The notes under the pieces are model-generated. The model searched no databases. It was not told the origin of the DNA and saw only the letters and a list, made by a program, of their open reading frames with translations. The position numbers and the translations under genes were made by a program. A stretch of 64,000 nucleotides of DNA from Plotosus lineatus (Eukaryota; Chordata; Actinopteri; Siluriformes; Plotosidae), in NCBI GenBank assembly GCA_024760905.1, contig CM045731.1, forward strand, positions 51,183,501-51,247,500. The letters are read 5' to 3'. Shown here piece by piece: positions 29,758-41,290 of this stretch. Each line of letters begins with the position of its first letter. Positions within the stretch are counted from its first letter, which is position 1.

Positions 29758-32700
29758 CTTCCTTCTTTTGCTTTCGGTTGTTCCCTTCAGGGGTCGCTAC
29801 AGAAAATCATCTGCCTCCATCTCACCCTGTCCTCTGCATCTTCTCTTACACCAATTGCCTTCATGTCCTCCGTCACCACATCCATAAATCTCTTCTTTGG
29901 TCTTCCTCTAGGCCTTCTGCCTGGTAGTTCCAGACTCAGCATCCTACCAATATATTCACTATCCCTTCTTTGTACATGTCCAAACCATCTCAATCTAACC
30001 TCTCTGACTTTGTCTCCAAAACCTCTTACACGTGCTTTCCCTCTGATGTACTCGGTCCTGATCCTATCCATCCTCGTTACTCCCAAAGACAACCTCAACA
30101 TTTTCATCTCTGCTACCTCCAGCTCTGCCTCCTGTCTTTTCCTCAGTGCCACGGTTTCTAAACCATACAACATTGCTGGCCTCATCATCGTCTTGTACAC
30201 TTTTCCTTTCATTCTTGCAGATATTCTTCTATCACACATCACACTGGACACTTTTCTCCAACCATTCCAACCTGCCTGCAAATGCTTCTTCACCTTTTTT
30301 CCACACTCTCCATTGCTCTGGATTGTTGAGCTGAAGTACTTAAAATCCTCCACCTTCTTTATCTCTGCTCCCTTTATCCTCACTGTTCCTCTTGGGTTCT
30401 TCTCATTCACACACATGTATTCTGTCTTACTGAGCCTAACCTTCATTTAATTCTCTGCTCTCACTACAGATCACAATGTCATCTGCAAACATCATAGCCC
30501 ATGGGGAATCTTATCTAACCTTGTCTGTCAGCCTAGCCATCACCATAGCAAAGCATAGAAGGGGCTCAGGGCTGATCCTTGATGCAGTCCCACCTTCATT
30601 ATTAATTCTTTGGTCACGCCGACAGCACACCTCAGCCCTGTCTTACATCTCTCATACATGTCCTGCACCTAACATACTTCCTTGTGCAATACCACAGCTC
30701 TTCTCTTGGCACCCTGTCATATGCTTTCTCCAGATCTACAAAGACACAATGTCTTCCTTCTAACCTTCTCTGTACTTCTCTATTAACATCCTGAAAGCAA
30801 ACACTGCATCTGTGGTGCTCTTTCTTGGCATGAAACCAAACTGTTGTTCACAAATGCTGACCTCTGTCCTTAGTCTAGCTTCCTCTATTCTTTCCCATAA
30901 CTTCATCGTATGGCTCATCAACTTTATCCCTCTGTAGTTGTCACAACTCTGCACATCTCCCTTGTTCTTAAAAATGAGCACCAGCACACTTCCCCATTCC
31001 TCCGGCACCTGCTCATTCTCTAAGACCTTGTTGAATATTCTTGTCAGAAAATCAACTGCTACTTCTCCTAGACACTTCCATACCTCCACAGGTATGTCAT
31101 CAGGACCAACTGCCTTTCCATTCTTCATCCTCTTCAATGTCCTCCTCACTTCACCCTTACTAATATTTTCTACTTCCTGGTCCTCAACGGTCATGTCTTC
31201 TGCTCTTTTTTCTCTCTCTGATTTTCGTCATTCATCAGCTCTTCAAAGTACTCTTTTCATCTTCCCAGCACACTTCTGTCATTAGTCAATATATTTCCCT
31301 CTCCGTCCTTTATCACTCTAACTTGCTGCGTGTCCTTCCCAGCTCTATTTCTCAGCTGTGTGAACCTGTATAAATAATTTTCTACCTCCTTACTGTCCAA
31401 CCTAGCATACAAGTCAGCATACACCCTCTGTTTGGCCTTTGACACCGCTACCTTCACCTTGCGCTGTGTATCCCTGTACTCCGATTCACTCTCTTCATTC
31501 CGCTCAATGTCCCACTTGTTCTTAGCCAACCTCTTCCTTTGTACACACTCCTGCACTTCCTCATGCCATCACCAAGTCTCCTTATCTACTTTCCTTCCAG
31601 AGGACACACCAAGTGCTCTCCCACCTGTCTCCCTGATCACATTAGCTGTAGTTGTCCAGTCATCTGGAAGCACTGTCTACTGCTCTGCCTTTGCCTTCTT
31701 CACCTTCCTCATCATCAGCGTCATCCTGCACACCACCATCCCAAGAAACAAAATAACATTCTCTGAACATTAGGGGAATGTTTGTTGTATGTTGTGGGAA
31801 CGTTTTTATGGAACATTCTCATAACCTTAGTCTGTGGAGGTTTTCTGTTATTAGAGGAACATTGTAAACTAACGTTGCCTAGGAACGTTCTGAGAATTTT
31901 AGGAGAACAAACTTGGAACATTCCAGGAACATTCTGGTAACTTCATGAAAACCTTCCCAAAACATTAGGGAAACCTTCAATAACCTGATAACGTTCTAGG
32001 AACGTTTGAGGAACGTTCTGGTAACTTCATGAAAACCTTCCCAAAACATTAGGGGAACATTGTGAAATAGCATCACCTGGGAACGTTCTGAGAATGTTAG
32101 GGGAACAAACTCGAAACATTCTAGGAACGTTCTGATAACTTCAGGAAAACCTTCCCAGAATCTTATGGGAACCTTAAATAACCTAATAAGGTTCTAGGAA
32201 CATTCACGGAACGTTCTGTTGACTTCATAAAAGTCTTCCCAAAATGTTAGGGGAATACTGTGACATCATTGTTTGGGAACGTTCTGAGAACGTTTGTTCC
32301 AAGTTGTTCACAACGTTCCCCTTTCTCGGAACATTCTGGTAACTTTATGAAAACCTTCCCAAAACCTTTGGAGAACCTTAAATAACCTAATAACATTCTA
32401 GGAACATTTGAGGTAAACATCCTGGTAACTTCATGAATACCTTCTGAAAATGTTAGGGGAACATTTCCTTCAAATTACATTGTCTACACAAGATGTAGTC
32501 TACCTGTGTGCTCCTACCTCTGCTTTTATAAGTCACTCTATGCTCCTGTCTCTTCTGGAAGAAAGTATTCACCACAGCCATTTCCATCCTTTTTGCAAAA
32601 TCTATCAACATCTGTCCTTCTGTGTTCCTGTCCTGGATACCAAACCTGCCCATCACTTCCTCGTCCCCTCTGTTGCCTGCACCGACATGTCCATTGACGT

Positions 32701-33411
32701 CTGCACCAATGACCACTCTTTCACCTCTGGGGGTACTCTACATCACTTCATCTAAGTCACTCTTGAATCTTTCCTTCTCTTCTAGCTCACATCCTGCCTG
32801 TGGAACATAGGCACTAACATTGAACATCACACCTTCAATTTCTAACTTGAGACTCATCACTCTGACTGACACTCTTTTCACTTCTAGAACATTCCTGACA
32901 AACCCCTCCTTCAAGATGACTCCTACTACAATTCTCTTCCCATCCACACCATGATAAAACAGCTTAAACCCTGCGCCTAAGCTTCAAGCCTTGCTACCTT
33001 TCCACCTGGTCTCCTGAACACACAGTATGTCCACCTTCCTCCTCTGCATCATGTCAGCCAGCTGTCTACCTTTTCCTTGCATAGTTCCAACATTCAAAGT
33101 CCCTACTCTCAGTCCTAAACTCATGCTTTTCCTCTTCTCTCTCCGCCTACGGACATGACTCCCCCCTCTCCTTCTTCAACCAACAGTAGTCCAATTTCCA
33201 CCAGCACCCTGTTGGTTAACAGCACTGATGGTGGTCGTTGTTAACCCGGGCCTCGACCGATCCAGCATGGAGGTAATATCGATGCTTTGCATGTTCGATC
33301 TGGCACAGGTTTTATGTCAGATGCCCTTCCTGACACAATCGTCTGCATTTATCCGGGCTTGGGACCGGCATGATAGAGAACACTGGCTTGTGCCGCCCTC
33401 ACGACTGCATT
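29758..33411 (-). mobile_element. RTE-clade LINE, apparently full length, with target duplication (copy G)
   Basis: On the minus strand the order is complete: a 5' leader beginning at about 33411, the endonuclease with DILCVQETRWKGSK, VIGADVNGHVGAGNRGDEEV, MLIDFAKRMEMAVVNTFFQK and VDYILCRRC-type sequence, the linker VQECVQRKRLAKNKWDIERN, then RT with GKAVGPDDIPVEVWKCLGEV, FGFMPRKSTTDAVFAFRM, KVRLSKTEYMCVNEKN, the C-terminal LPGRRPRGRPKKRF block, and the CTGTAGCGACCCCTGAAGGG tail. Several small deletions and frameshifts break it; around 30590-30700 RT sequence is scrambled by indels. The endonuclease reads D-V-N instead of D-F-N. A 0.7-kb tandem-repeat block interrupts it at 31740-32464. An 18-bp imperfect target duplication confirms both ends, so this copy defines the element's 5' end. 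Confidence 0.94.
31740..32464. repeat. Tandem repeat block (unit about 197 bp) inside RTE copy G
   Basis: The phrase GGGAACGTTCTGAGAA recurs near 31880, 32078 and 32275, giving a unit of about 197 bases and about 3.5 units. Each unit has two related half-units around GGTAACTTCATGAAAACCTT and CCCAAAACATTAGGGGAAC. AACGTT and GTTCTAGGAAC palindromes are frequent. It interrupts the RTE sequence between the CACCACCATCC and TTCCTTCAAATTAC blocks that are close together in copy F, with about 50 bp of RTE lost. No coding frame is seen. It may be an expanded internal part of a DNA transposon. Confidence 0.88.
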
Positions 33412-33429
33412 AAATTTGTGAAGCGCGAT
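33412..33429. repeat. Target-site duplication, right copy, RTE copy G
   Basis: Partner of 29740-29757 (see there). Confidence 0.85.
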
Positions 33430-35104
33430 GAGTGTTGGAAATACCTTTTTGTGATCAGGCTAATCAGGACATCAGAACATCAGAAGAGCGAGAACATCTG
33501 TACTGCAGGAAGATGGATAAATCAGTTTGACATGTGATGTTGAATAAAAATCTGGTGTCGTGCCAGCATAGACTTAGGCCTTTCAAAAGAACTCATGCAA
33601 GCCACACAATGTGACCATGTGTTTTGTAGAAGAGATTTTCTGCATATAAGCACATCAATAGGTGCCAGATCATAAAAGAAATGTCATAGCGCTCAAGCTA
33701 CAAGGAGGATTGTGTCGTTTGTTGGGATGCAGATGAAGCAGACAGCCAAAAAAAAAAAAAGGCAAGCAAAGCAAAAACAAGAAAAATACAGTTTAAAATA
33801 TGTCAACCAGCCCTATTTATCAAAGATTTGTTTACAGTGTAGTATTCATATATGGGTTAAAATGGTTTGCAGATGTGTTCTGGGGGTTATGAGCCAAAAC
33901 TGGTAAGCCGTATGCAGTGTTTTTATCTTTCACAGCCCAGACATTACACAAACTGTATATTATTGCTTTAATTTTCCTGTGACAGCTGTCATTAGTCAAA
34001 AGCTGACTTTTAAAAGCCAGACCAAAACGTGACTTTAACCGTGAATGATTAATAAACAAGCCTTTTTGATGTTCTAGTACACAAGCAGTCCATCATCTCA
34101 AGACCGGTTTGGTACACACAGTGCCTTGAATTGGTTAGCTGGAAAGGCTAAACTGTGTGATGCTCTTCTGTCTCTGGGACGCAGAGCACACCTTGTTTTT
34201 ACATGCTGCTGGAAATGATTTATAGAGAGTGACAAAAGTGCCCATTAATAGTCTGCAGATGTCCATAAAACAAAATAACACTCCTTTAACCATAAAACGG
34301 TAAGATCGTTTTCAGATGCTGAACCCAGTCAATCCCTTATCTTTTTGGAGATAAAAAGCCATAAAGTGATTGATAGCTAATTGCAGGTGAAGCTCATGCT
34401 TACAACACTGGATTTTATCACTCCATATCTTATGCACTCTGACTTGTGTTAGATTTTATTATGACCAGTTTTTTTTTTTTTTTTTTTTTTGCTGCTGCTC
34501 CAAGAAATTAACATCACTAAACCTTTCATTAGTTTTTTGGCAACTGCTGCTGTGCATAACACTAGATAACAATTGGACAGCAAGCAGCTGTGCATTGCAG
34601 GCAAACATCAAATACAGAATGAGGAGACCATCATGCTTTCTTCCTTTTCCTAAATGAAAAGATCCTTCTATAATGTATGCATGGCCAGTGCTTTCTGCTT
34701 TAACTGGCATAAAGCCAATCTGTTCATTTATGCCCAGTTGTGGCTCTGGCAGCAGTGATGGTAAACCCAATGCAGCAGCAACTAATTTGCATGATTATTA
34801 CATGTCTTCGTGACACTTGTATAATTGTTACTGTGGTGTGCTCGAGAGAACAAGGCTGGGTGCAATGGAGCTCTGTCAGGAGAGGGATGGCTGAGAACCA
34901 ATTTAAAAGATTTAAGTACATGCTATGCTTGATTGAGAACATGTTATCTGACTGATTGATATTAGAGTATACAGTATTTTCTGCATGCATACGATTGACA
35001 ATTGTGACCTACTTCCAAAAGCCCAAGTCCTTGTTAAGAGGTTGAGAGCCAAGTGTAGCCAAGTATGAAGTGGCAGATAAAAAGGTTTTAGATTTGCCAA
35101 TTTG
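33430..35104. other. No gene recognised
   Basis: Mixed AT-rich DNA with a T-run of about 22 at 34469-34490 (poly(A) on the minus strand). Short open frames show no recognisable motif. Confidence 0.5.
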
Positions 35105-36640
35105 TGTGCAGGTGTTACTTTTGCCAATTTTGAAACGTCTCAAGAGCAAGTGTTTGAGCTCATCAGGAAAGCTACCAAGAAATCATGTCCACTGGATCCA
35201 ATGGCTTTCGGTAGTTGAGATTTTGGCTGTGCTGTTACCGTGATCACGAACATGATTAACCTATCATTCAAATGTGGTAAATTCCCTAGCGATTGGAAGG
35301 AGACTTTGCCAATACTGCTGCTTAAAAAGTGTGAACTTAACATCGCTTTCAATAACCTCCACCCAGTAAGCAACCTCCCTTATGTTTCCAAAATGAAAAG
35401 ACAGCGGCCAATCAGTTTATTGACCACATGACAGCTAACAATTTGCATATGCCACTCTATTCCGCGTATAAGCAAAATCATAGCACCGAGTCGGCACTGC
35501 TCAAAGTCAAGAACGATATTGAATATGGCAAAAAGTAACCTTGTTAGTTCTCCCTGACCTTAGTGCTGTTTGACACCGTTTGACATGTCACTCTTTTAAA
35601 TTGTTTAAAGTCAAGATTTGGAGTGGATGGCATGGCGTGTTACTGTAAATGATGGTCTATTATCTACTTTTCCACTGAGACAAGGAGTTGCTCAAGGGAG
35701 TTGTCTCGGGCCTCTTCTGTTTACGGTCTACACCAGTAAGATGTTTGATATTGTCAACAAGCATCTCCCAAATGCATATTACTATGCAGATGACACGCAG
35801 CTGTAGTTAGCATTTAGTCCTGCTGTGCAAGGGAAGGACGAGGCAGCATTAAATGCTATGCATGACTGCATATGTGAATTGAGGAACTGAATGTTTGAAG
35901 AGTGACTGATGTTGAATGATGATAAGACTGAGCTGATGCTTATAGGTACTAGGCAACAGTTACAGAAAGTGAACTTAAATAATACTACTGTAGGTGACAC
36001 AGTCGTAGAGGTGAAATCATTTGAGCAACATCTTAGGTCATGGTTTGATCCTAATCTAGATATATCATTCCATATAAGTAAACAATGTGCCTCGGCATTC
36101 TATCATTTGCATAATATAAGTCGGATTCATAGGTTTTTAAGTACAGATACCAGTAAAGCTCTCATACATGCGTTTCTTACCTCATGCGTCGTTTACTGTA
36201 ATAGTGTTACATGGCTTGCAATCTTCGTCCATGGATAAGGTTCAACGTGTTTTAAATGCCGTAGCAAGTCAAGTCTATGTGTGCCATACCACTGTCATTT
36301 AACGCCGCCGTTGTGCAAGCTTCACTGATTACCGGTTCGGCAGCCTATTAGTTTTAATATTCAGCTTTTTGTTTTTAAGACTGTTCATGGAAGTGTGCCA
36401 ACTTATTTACGAGAACTTAAAATACCAGGAAATTATAATTTAAAATCCTTATTGGATGGTTTGTTGCTTGCAGCATCAACTTATAGAAGTAGGGTTACAT
36501 TGGGTAATAGGTCATTCCAGGTAACGGCTCCAAAACTCTGGAATGCATTACCATGTAAGATTCGCTCTATAACAGATCTCAAGATTTTTAAGTGCCATCC
36601 GTACACTTTTTTTTTTTAAGGAAGCCTTACAGTGATTGTT
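35105..36640 (+). pseudogene. L2/CR1-like LINE, RT domain and C-terminus, heavily decayed
   Basis: Pieces in all plus frames join in order to an L2-type RT: FPSDWKETLPILLLKKCELN, NNLHPVSNLPYVSKM, a region coding HMTANNLHMPLYSAYKQN in a shifted frame, VNDGLLSTFPLRQGVAQGSC, LGPLLFTVYTSKMFDIVNKH, the catalytic YYADDTQL, MLNDDKTELMLIGTRQQLQK, DISFHISKQCASAFYHLHNI, SRIHRFLSTDTSKALIHAFL, and at the end PTYLRELKIPGNYNLKSLLD and TLGNRSFQVTAPKLWNALPC. The order and motifs match the L2/CR1-like elements of fish. Many stops and frameshifts, no endonuclease. It is the most decayed LINE here and so probably old. Confidence 0.93.
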
Positions 36641-36689
36641 ATTATCATTGTTATCAGTATTTTAACATTAGATATTATATATTTACATT

Positions 36690-36785
36690 TTAATAGTATG
36701 AGAGAGAGAGAGAGATTTCCTTTTGGCTTTTCCCTTTTTCAGGGGTTGCCACAGCGAATGATTTGCACGTTTGATTTAGTTATTC
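36690..36785 (-). mobile_element. SINE with RTE tail, 3' end fragment
   Basis: (AG)n, then TTTCCTTTTGGCTTTTCCC, CAGGGGTTGCCACAGCGAAT and GATTTGCACGTTTGATTTAG: only the last 70 bases of the SINE, on the minus strand. Confidence 0.85.
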
Positions 36786-36849
36786 ATGTAATAAATTGGA
36801 TAAACAAAATAAAATGATAAACATGCTACACCACAGTACATAAAATCAC

Positions 36850-37279
36850 ACACACAAACATTCTAAACATTAACTTAGGTACTGTACTGGAATAATAATT
36901 GAAAAAGACTTTAAAACTAGAGTTCTTTAACAACAGTTCAGATGATTATTCATCTTCAGGCACGTCACAGGAAACTGTGGTTTCTTCAGGAGAAAGTCTT
37001 ATTCCTTCAGAAGAGACATCCAACGTCATTACATTTTTCTGACATTTAGCCAGCATTTGAGTGGCATCATAGGGCTTAACTGGTAATTTAAACACACTAA
37101 AAAAAGGTTTGTTGACAACTTGTGCTCGAATGAGGAAAAAGGGGAGTATGCATCATCTCAAACGATCAGCAGGAAGGAGGACAGCCATTGGCTGAATTTG
37201 AATCATGTGACAGTTGCTCGGCAATCTGCGAATATGCGCAGGCGCGAGTGCAAAACCGCGAATAGTCAAGGGCCTACTG
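36850..37279. mobile_element. Tigger/pogo-like element, right part
   Basis: The right terminus is CCGCGAATAGTCAAGGGCC then TACTG followed by TA (37280-37281); read inward it is CAGTAGGCCCTTGACTATTC. The left terminus is not recognisable. 36858-37090 is paralogous to 48172-48360. On the minus strand both copies code for the same end: SSEGIRLSPEETTVSCDVPE in this copy and a matching SSE-I-LSPEE-TVS pattern in the other, each followed by D/E residues and a stop. That conservation suggests the acidic C-terminus of a transposase. Confidence 0.78.
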
Positions 37280-38309
37280 TATTATTACTATGGAACACCG
37301 GAAAACCACATGGACTTTTAAATGAGACAGTTTTCCGAGACCCTCATATGAGACATAATGAGACATACTATAAAACATATCATAAGAAGAGCACATGGGT
37401 AAATAATAACAGTACCCATATATCTATACTTTTGCTACACTATCCAAGGTGCCTGGTGGAGGTACCTTGCAATCTATGAGTACCCCTTTATTAGAATGGC
37501 TACATACTGTACATCATGATAATGCAACATGTCTCAAACCGCAAGTCGTTTGAAAATGACAATGAGTTAAGTGTACTTGATTGACTTCTGCAGTCACTAG
37601 ATCTATACCCAATGGCATACCTTTGCGGTATAGAACTGGAGAACCACAGGAGGAATACGCATCTGATAAATCTACAGCAAGTCTGTGATGCAGTCTTGTC
37701 AACACGAACAAGAGTCTCTAAGGAATATTTCCACTACATTGTAGAATCCATACCAATAAAGAATTCATGCTGACCTACTGAACGTTTAAAAAAAAGTGAC
37801 TGGTAAGTGAAGTGCGACACGTGGAAGAGTTGATGAATTTATATCGCTGCATTTCAATCAGAATGACATTCCAAACAGCTCAATGCAATAAATATTCAAC
37901 AGTATGGCTAGTTATTGCTAGTTGTTGCTAGTTAGTAGACAGCAATTTTTAAGTACACAGAATAGCAGGGTGGGAAGTAAAGCGTAAACACAAAAAAGCT
38001 TTATTGAATAGTATGTAATTGTACACAAGAAAGGTTGGATCATATAATGTGTCTATTTTTTAGTTTAATTTTGATGGGCACATCGATCTTGGGCTCATAT
38101 TTTCCGACTCTCATCAGTATCCCCACTCTCCTGTTAAATATTACAAGATCATTTGTTAGATCGATGCAGTCATGAATGGGTTCATGAATAGATAATGTGG
38201 ACCCAGTCTCATCCCTGAACTACCGTCTACACCGAGCGCTCCACCAAAGAATTCTACTGTGGATGGATCCTTTAATAATTAATGAGAGCACCACTCCCTC
38301 ACTCACCTT
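37280..38309. other. No gene recognised
   Basis: No supported coding sequence. The stretch 37500-37770 has minus-strand open frames of up to 65 codons but no motif. On the plus strand, wording such as HDNATCLKPQVV-like sequence at about 37515 could be a very old DNA-transposon remnant, which I cannot substantiate. Confidence 0.4.
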
Positions 38310-38620
38310 TTTTGCTGAATTGATTAATCTTATTAGGGTCATCAGGAGGCCGGAGTCTATTTTATCTGACACTGGGCGAAGGCGCGGTACACCCTTGACA
38401 GCTTGCCAGACTATTACAGAGCCAACAAACACAACCACTCACACCGAGGGGCAATTTGGAACAGCCAGTTATCCGAATGTGCATGTCTTCTGGATTGTGG
38501 GGGGAGGAAATTGGCTTACCCTGAGGAAACCATGCAAGCGTAAGGAGAACATATAGACTCCACACAGAAATGCCCGAGCCCAGTACTCAGACCCAGGACC
38601 TGTTTCCTAATCACTATGGC
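38310..38620 (-). mobile_element. Mermaid-type SINE
   Basis: Minus-strand blocks TTAATCTTATTAGGGTCATC, GGCGCGGTACACCCTTGACA, AACCACTCACACCGAGGGGC, TATAGACTCCACACAGAAAT and the head CTCAGACCCAGGACCTG. Confidence 0.87.
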
Positions 38621-38679
38621 AAAAATCCTTAAATTCAACGAGATATGTATACTTAATATACTGTATACAGTTAATTTTA

Positions 38680-38795
38680 ATTCTGCTGAGATGGCCTGGC
38701 AAGCTGTCCAAGGTGTTCTTGCTCAGAATCAGCTAAGAAGGGCATTAGCCCCCTCATGACCATTAATAGAATTAAGCGATTCATAAAATGATTGA
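38680..38795 (+). mobile_element. Mermaid-type SINE tail fragment
   Basis: GAGATGGCCTGGCAAGCTGT, CAAGGTGTTC and ACCATTAATAGAATTAAGCG. Confidence 0.7.
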
Positions 38796-38904
38796 GTGAA
38801 TGAATATTATTTCAGTCGTCATTACATAATTATAAGAAAGCCAATGCTATTTGAAGACTTTCGTCCTATTTACCCTTTTGGATTATTGAAAGCTCACTAT
38901 AATA

Positions 38905-39205
38905 CTCCATTTTTCATTCACTCATTTTCTGAACCACTTAATTAACCTTATTAGGGTCACAGGGAGGCTGGTGCCCATCTCAGCTGACTCTGAGTGAAGG
39001 CAGAGCATACCCTGTACAGCTTGTCAGGCCATCGCTGGGCAAACACACTGATGGCTATGCAGCCTACTCTTGACGAAAAAGTCACAACAGACAATGAGAG
39101 TCATGGCCGGCCTTTGATAACCCAGTTAGCTGCACTGTGGGGCTTGAACCCCCAACCTTGGGATCCGTGATCCAGCACCTTACCACCAGGCCACCACTAT
39201 TCTTC
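38905..39205 (-). mobile_element. tRNA-headed SINE with Mermaid-like tail
   Basis: Minus strand, complete from tail (ATTAACCTTATTAGGGTCAC) through the body (ATGGCCGGCCTTTGATAACC, AGTTAGCTGCACTG) to the head with B-box GGTTCAAGCCC (as GGGCTTGAACCC in plus) and A-box TGGCCTGGTGGTAAGGTGC. A part of the body with the AGCAATGGTTC block is lost. Confidence 0.9.
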
Positions 39206-39540
39206 TCCTTTTTTGTAATTGAGAAATAATCCCTCTACTGATTTGTGTATTTAAAAATTCTAATTGATTTGGCTGCAGATTAAGAGGCTGTAGGCAAATT
39301 TCCTAACTTGAATATCCAAAAGTGAATGCAGATCTCAGTCTAGAGATCTTATTAAATCTGGTCAAAGATCTTTTCCTTTTTTTTTTCTTTTTTTTTTTTT
39401 TTGCAAGTGTCTTCAAACTAGAACTACAAGTGGAGAAATAACCAGTAATGGGTTGTGATGATAAACAGAGGAGCTGTAGGCTGAATGGCTAAACTATGAA
39501 ACTGGTAAATGTTAATCAGGAGGTTTATCAGGAAACTTAG

Positions 39541-39557
39541 AAGTAATGTTGGATAAA
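39541..39557. repeat. Target-site duplication, left copy
   Basis: AAGTAATGTTGGATAAA, 16 of 17 bases identical to 39857-39873. It brackets the SINE at 39558-39856. Confidence 0.88.
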
Positions 39558-39856
39558 CATGAGATTTCCTTTCGGCTTTTTCCCTTTATCAGGGGTCGCC
39601 ACAGCGAATGATTCGAATGTTTGATTTGGCATAGGTTTTTACGTTGGATGTAAACTTTGCAGCTACTCTGTACGAAAGTCAGCAATGGTTCTTTTACATG
39701 ATCCTCTCACCATAGACAGTGAGAGACATGGCCCGCCTTTGATAACTCAGTTAGCTGCACTGGGGAGATAGTGACAACCTTTTGGGGACTTGAACCCCCA
39801 ACCTTAGGATCAGAAATCCAGCGCCCTATACCACTAGTCCACCACTGCCCTATAAC
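39558..39856 (-). mobile_element. SINE with RTE 3' tail, complete head to tail
   Basis: Tail (plus coordinates) TTTCCTTTCGGCTTTTTCCC, CAGGGGTCGCCACAGCGAAT and GATTTGGCATAGGTTTTTAC; body ACGAAAGTCAGCAATGGTTC, CCATAGACAGTGAGAGACAT and CCCGCCTTTGATAACTCAG; head with B-box as GGACTTGAACCCCCAACC and A-box remnant. A 17-bp target duplication flanks it. The GATGCCCTTCC segment is deleted in this copy. Confidence 0.93.
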
Positions 39857-39873
39857 AAGTAATGTAGGATAAA

Positions 39874-40121
39874 GTTCATTTTCTGTAACCGCTTAATCCT
39901 AATTTGGGTCGCGGGGAGGCTGGTGCCCATCCCAGCCAGCTTCGGGCGAGGGCAGAGTACACCCTGGACAGCTCACCAGGCCATCGCAGGGCGGAAACAC
40001 GCCGACAGCTTTGCAGCCTACTCTTTACGAAAGTCAGCAATGGTTCTTTTACACGCCTCACACCATAGACAGTGGGAGACATGGTTGGCCTTTGAAAACC
40101 CAGTTAGCTGCACTGGGGGGT
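39874..40121 (-). mobile_element. SINE with Mermaid-like tail, inserted beside the previous SINE
   Basis: Tail CTGTAACCGCTTAATCCTAA, GGTGCCCATCCCAGCCAGC, ACACCCTGGACAGCTCACCA; body GACAGCTTTGCAGCCTACTC, ACGAAAGTCAGCAATGGTTC; no tRNA head. GTAGGATAAAGT occurs at its left border (39865-39876) and right border (40124-40135), a 12-bp target duplication that overlaps the duplication of the first SINE, so both SINEs used the same target. Confidence 0.88.
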
Positions 40122-40195
40122 AGGATAAAGTATTACATAAAAAGTAAAGGTAAAGTATGTCGGGATTTTAGACCCAAGAGTTCAACTCCTAGGAC

Positions 40196-40322
40196 AGTGG
40201 TGGCCGAGTGGTAAGGTGCTGGATTACTGATCCGAAGGTTAGGGATTCAAGCTCCACTGTCAAGCCCAGCCTCGGCCAGCAACCCTAATTAGGATTAAGC
40301 AGTTCGGAAAAATTAATGAATG
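40196..40322 (+). mobile_element. tRNA-headed SINE, short internal-deletion copy
   Basis: A-box region TGGCCGAGTGGTAAGGTGCT, close to a tRNA-Ser/Leu start, B-box-like GATTCAAGCTCC, then straight to the tail GCAACCCTAATTAGGATTAA with AATGAATGA. Most of the body is missing. Confidence 0.9.
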
Positions 40323-40334
40323 ATGAGTTCAAGT

Positions 40335-40525
40335 CCTCCTGGATGAGAAGTTAGTCCATTGCAGGTGACCTTCACAGTTTTTTTTTACCCATTTACACTG
40401 CTGGGTATACAGAGGCACACTTGTGGTTAACAGCTTTCCCAGAGATTTTCGCACAGTGGGGGTCTAATGGGAATTCGTACCCACAACCTCATGAGTCCTG
40501 TATGCTAACCACTACACCCCCAGCC
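40335..40525 (-). mobile_element. Possible tRNA-derived SINE
   Basis: At the right end, TACCCACAACCTCATGAGTC and GCTAACCACTACACCCCC resemble an inverted tRNA-type head. The body block AGGCACACTTGTGGTTAA also occurs, inverted, near 51710-51730. Family not recognised. Confidence 0.6.
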
Positions 40526-40724
40526 CCACAAAGTATTACCTAGACACACTTGTATAAAAAAATGCCAGCTGAAGCAGAACCCAGTTCTCGTGCACGTTTG
40601 AGTCTTGTGTAATCATTGACGGAATTTATGGCCTGCGTGAATCTATAGAAAGAAATGATTTACAAATTCCCCAATGCTGTCTTCCTGACATGATTTGTAA
40701 ATAGCAGAAATGCATTTTTTGGAA

Positions 40725-40945
40725 TTTTCTCTGGGTTCTCTGGTTTCCTCTCACAGCCCAAAGTTAGCGCATTAGATAACTGGTTATTCCAAAATTGACC
40801 CTAGATGTGAGTGCGAATGGTTCTGTATGTGTGCTGTCCTTTGACAGTCCAGCGAGTCAATTAGTGTGTACCCTGCTTTCACCCAGTGTCGGCTGAGATG
40901 GGCTCCAGCCTCCCTGTGACCCTAGACGGATTAAGCTGATGAGCA
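40725..40945 (+). mobile_element. Mermaid-type SINE, head missing
   Basis: TTTCTCTGGGTTCTCTGG, ATTGACCCTAGATGTGAGTG, GTGTACCCTGCTTTCACCCA, CTGAGATGGGCTCCAGCCTC and ACCCTAGACGGATTAAGCTG. Confidence 0.87.
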
Positions 40946-41154
40946 AATATGTGACTGAGTAAGAGTACTGCCTTCATGTGCTATTGGTGTTATGGTAAAT
41001 ATGAGTCGCCAACTCATTAGTTGCACTCAGACACCCTTCAAGTCACAATTTCAGCCTGGTTCAAGTTCTTGAGTTGGGTGACCTCCAGTCGTTCCACATG
41101 GCAGAGACGATAACATGGATGGTGTGGAATTCTTTATTTTTGACTGCTAGACAG

Positions 41155-41290
41155 ACAGCTTTTGCTTGATTGGTTCTGTGATTGCCTGGCAAGCTACATA
41201 GGGTGTACTCTGCCCTTGCTTAGTTGGCTAAGATGGGTACCAGCCGCCCCGCAACCCTAATTAGGATTAAAATGAATGAACGAATGAATG
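41155..41290 (+). mobile_element. Mermaid-type SINE tail fragment
   Basis: GGCAAGCTACATAGGGTGTA, AGATGGGTACCAGCCGCCCC, AACCCTAATTAGGATTAAAA and GAATGAACGAATG. Confidence 0.8.

Noticed and set aside
31740..32464. CRISPR-like array
   Set aside because: Unit length of about 197 bp, no regular spacers, and a eukaryotic retroelement context; it is a tandem repeat.
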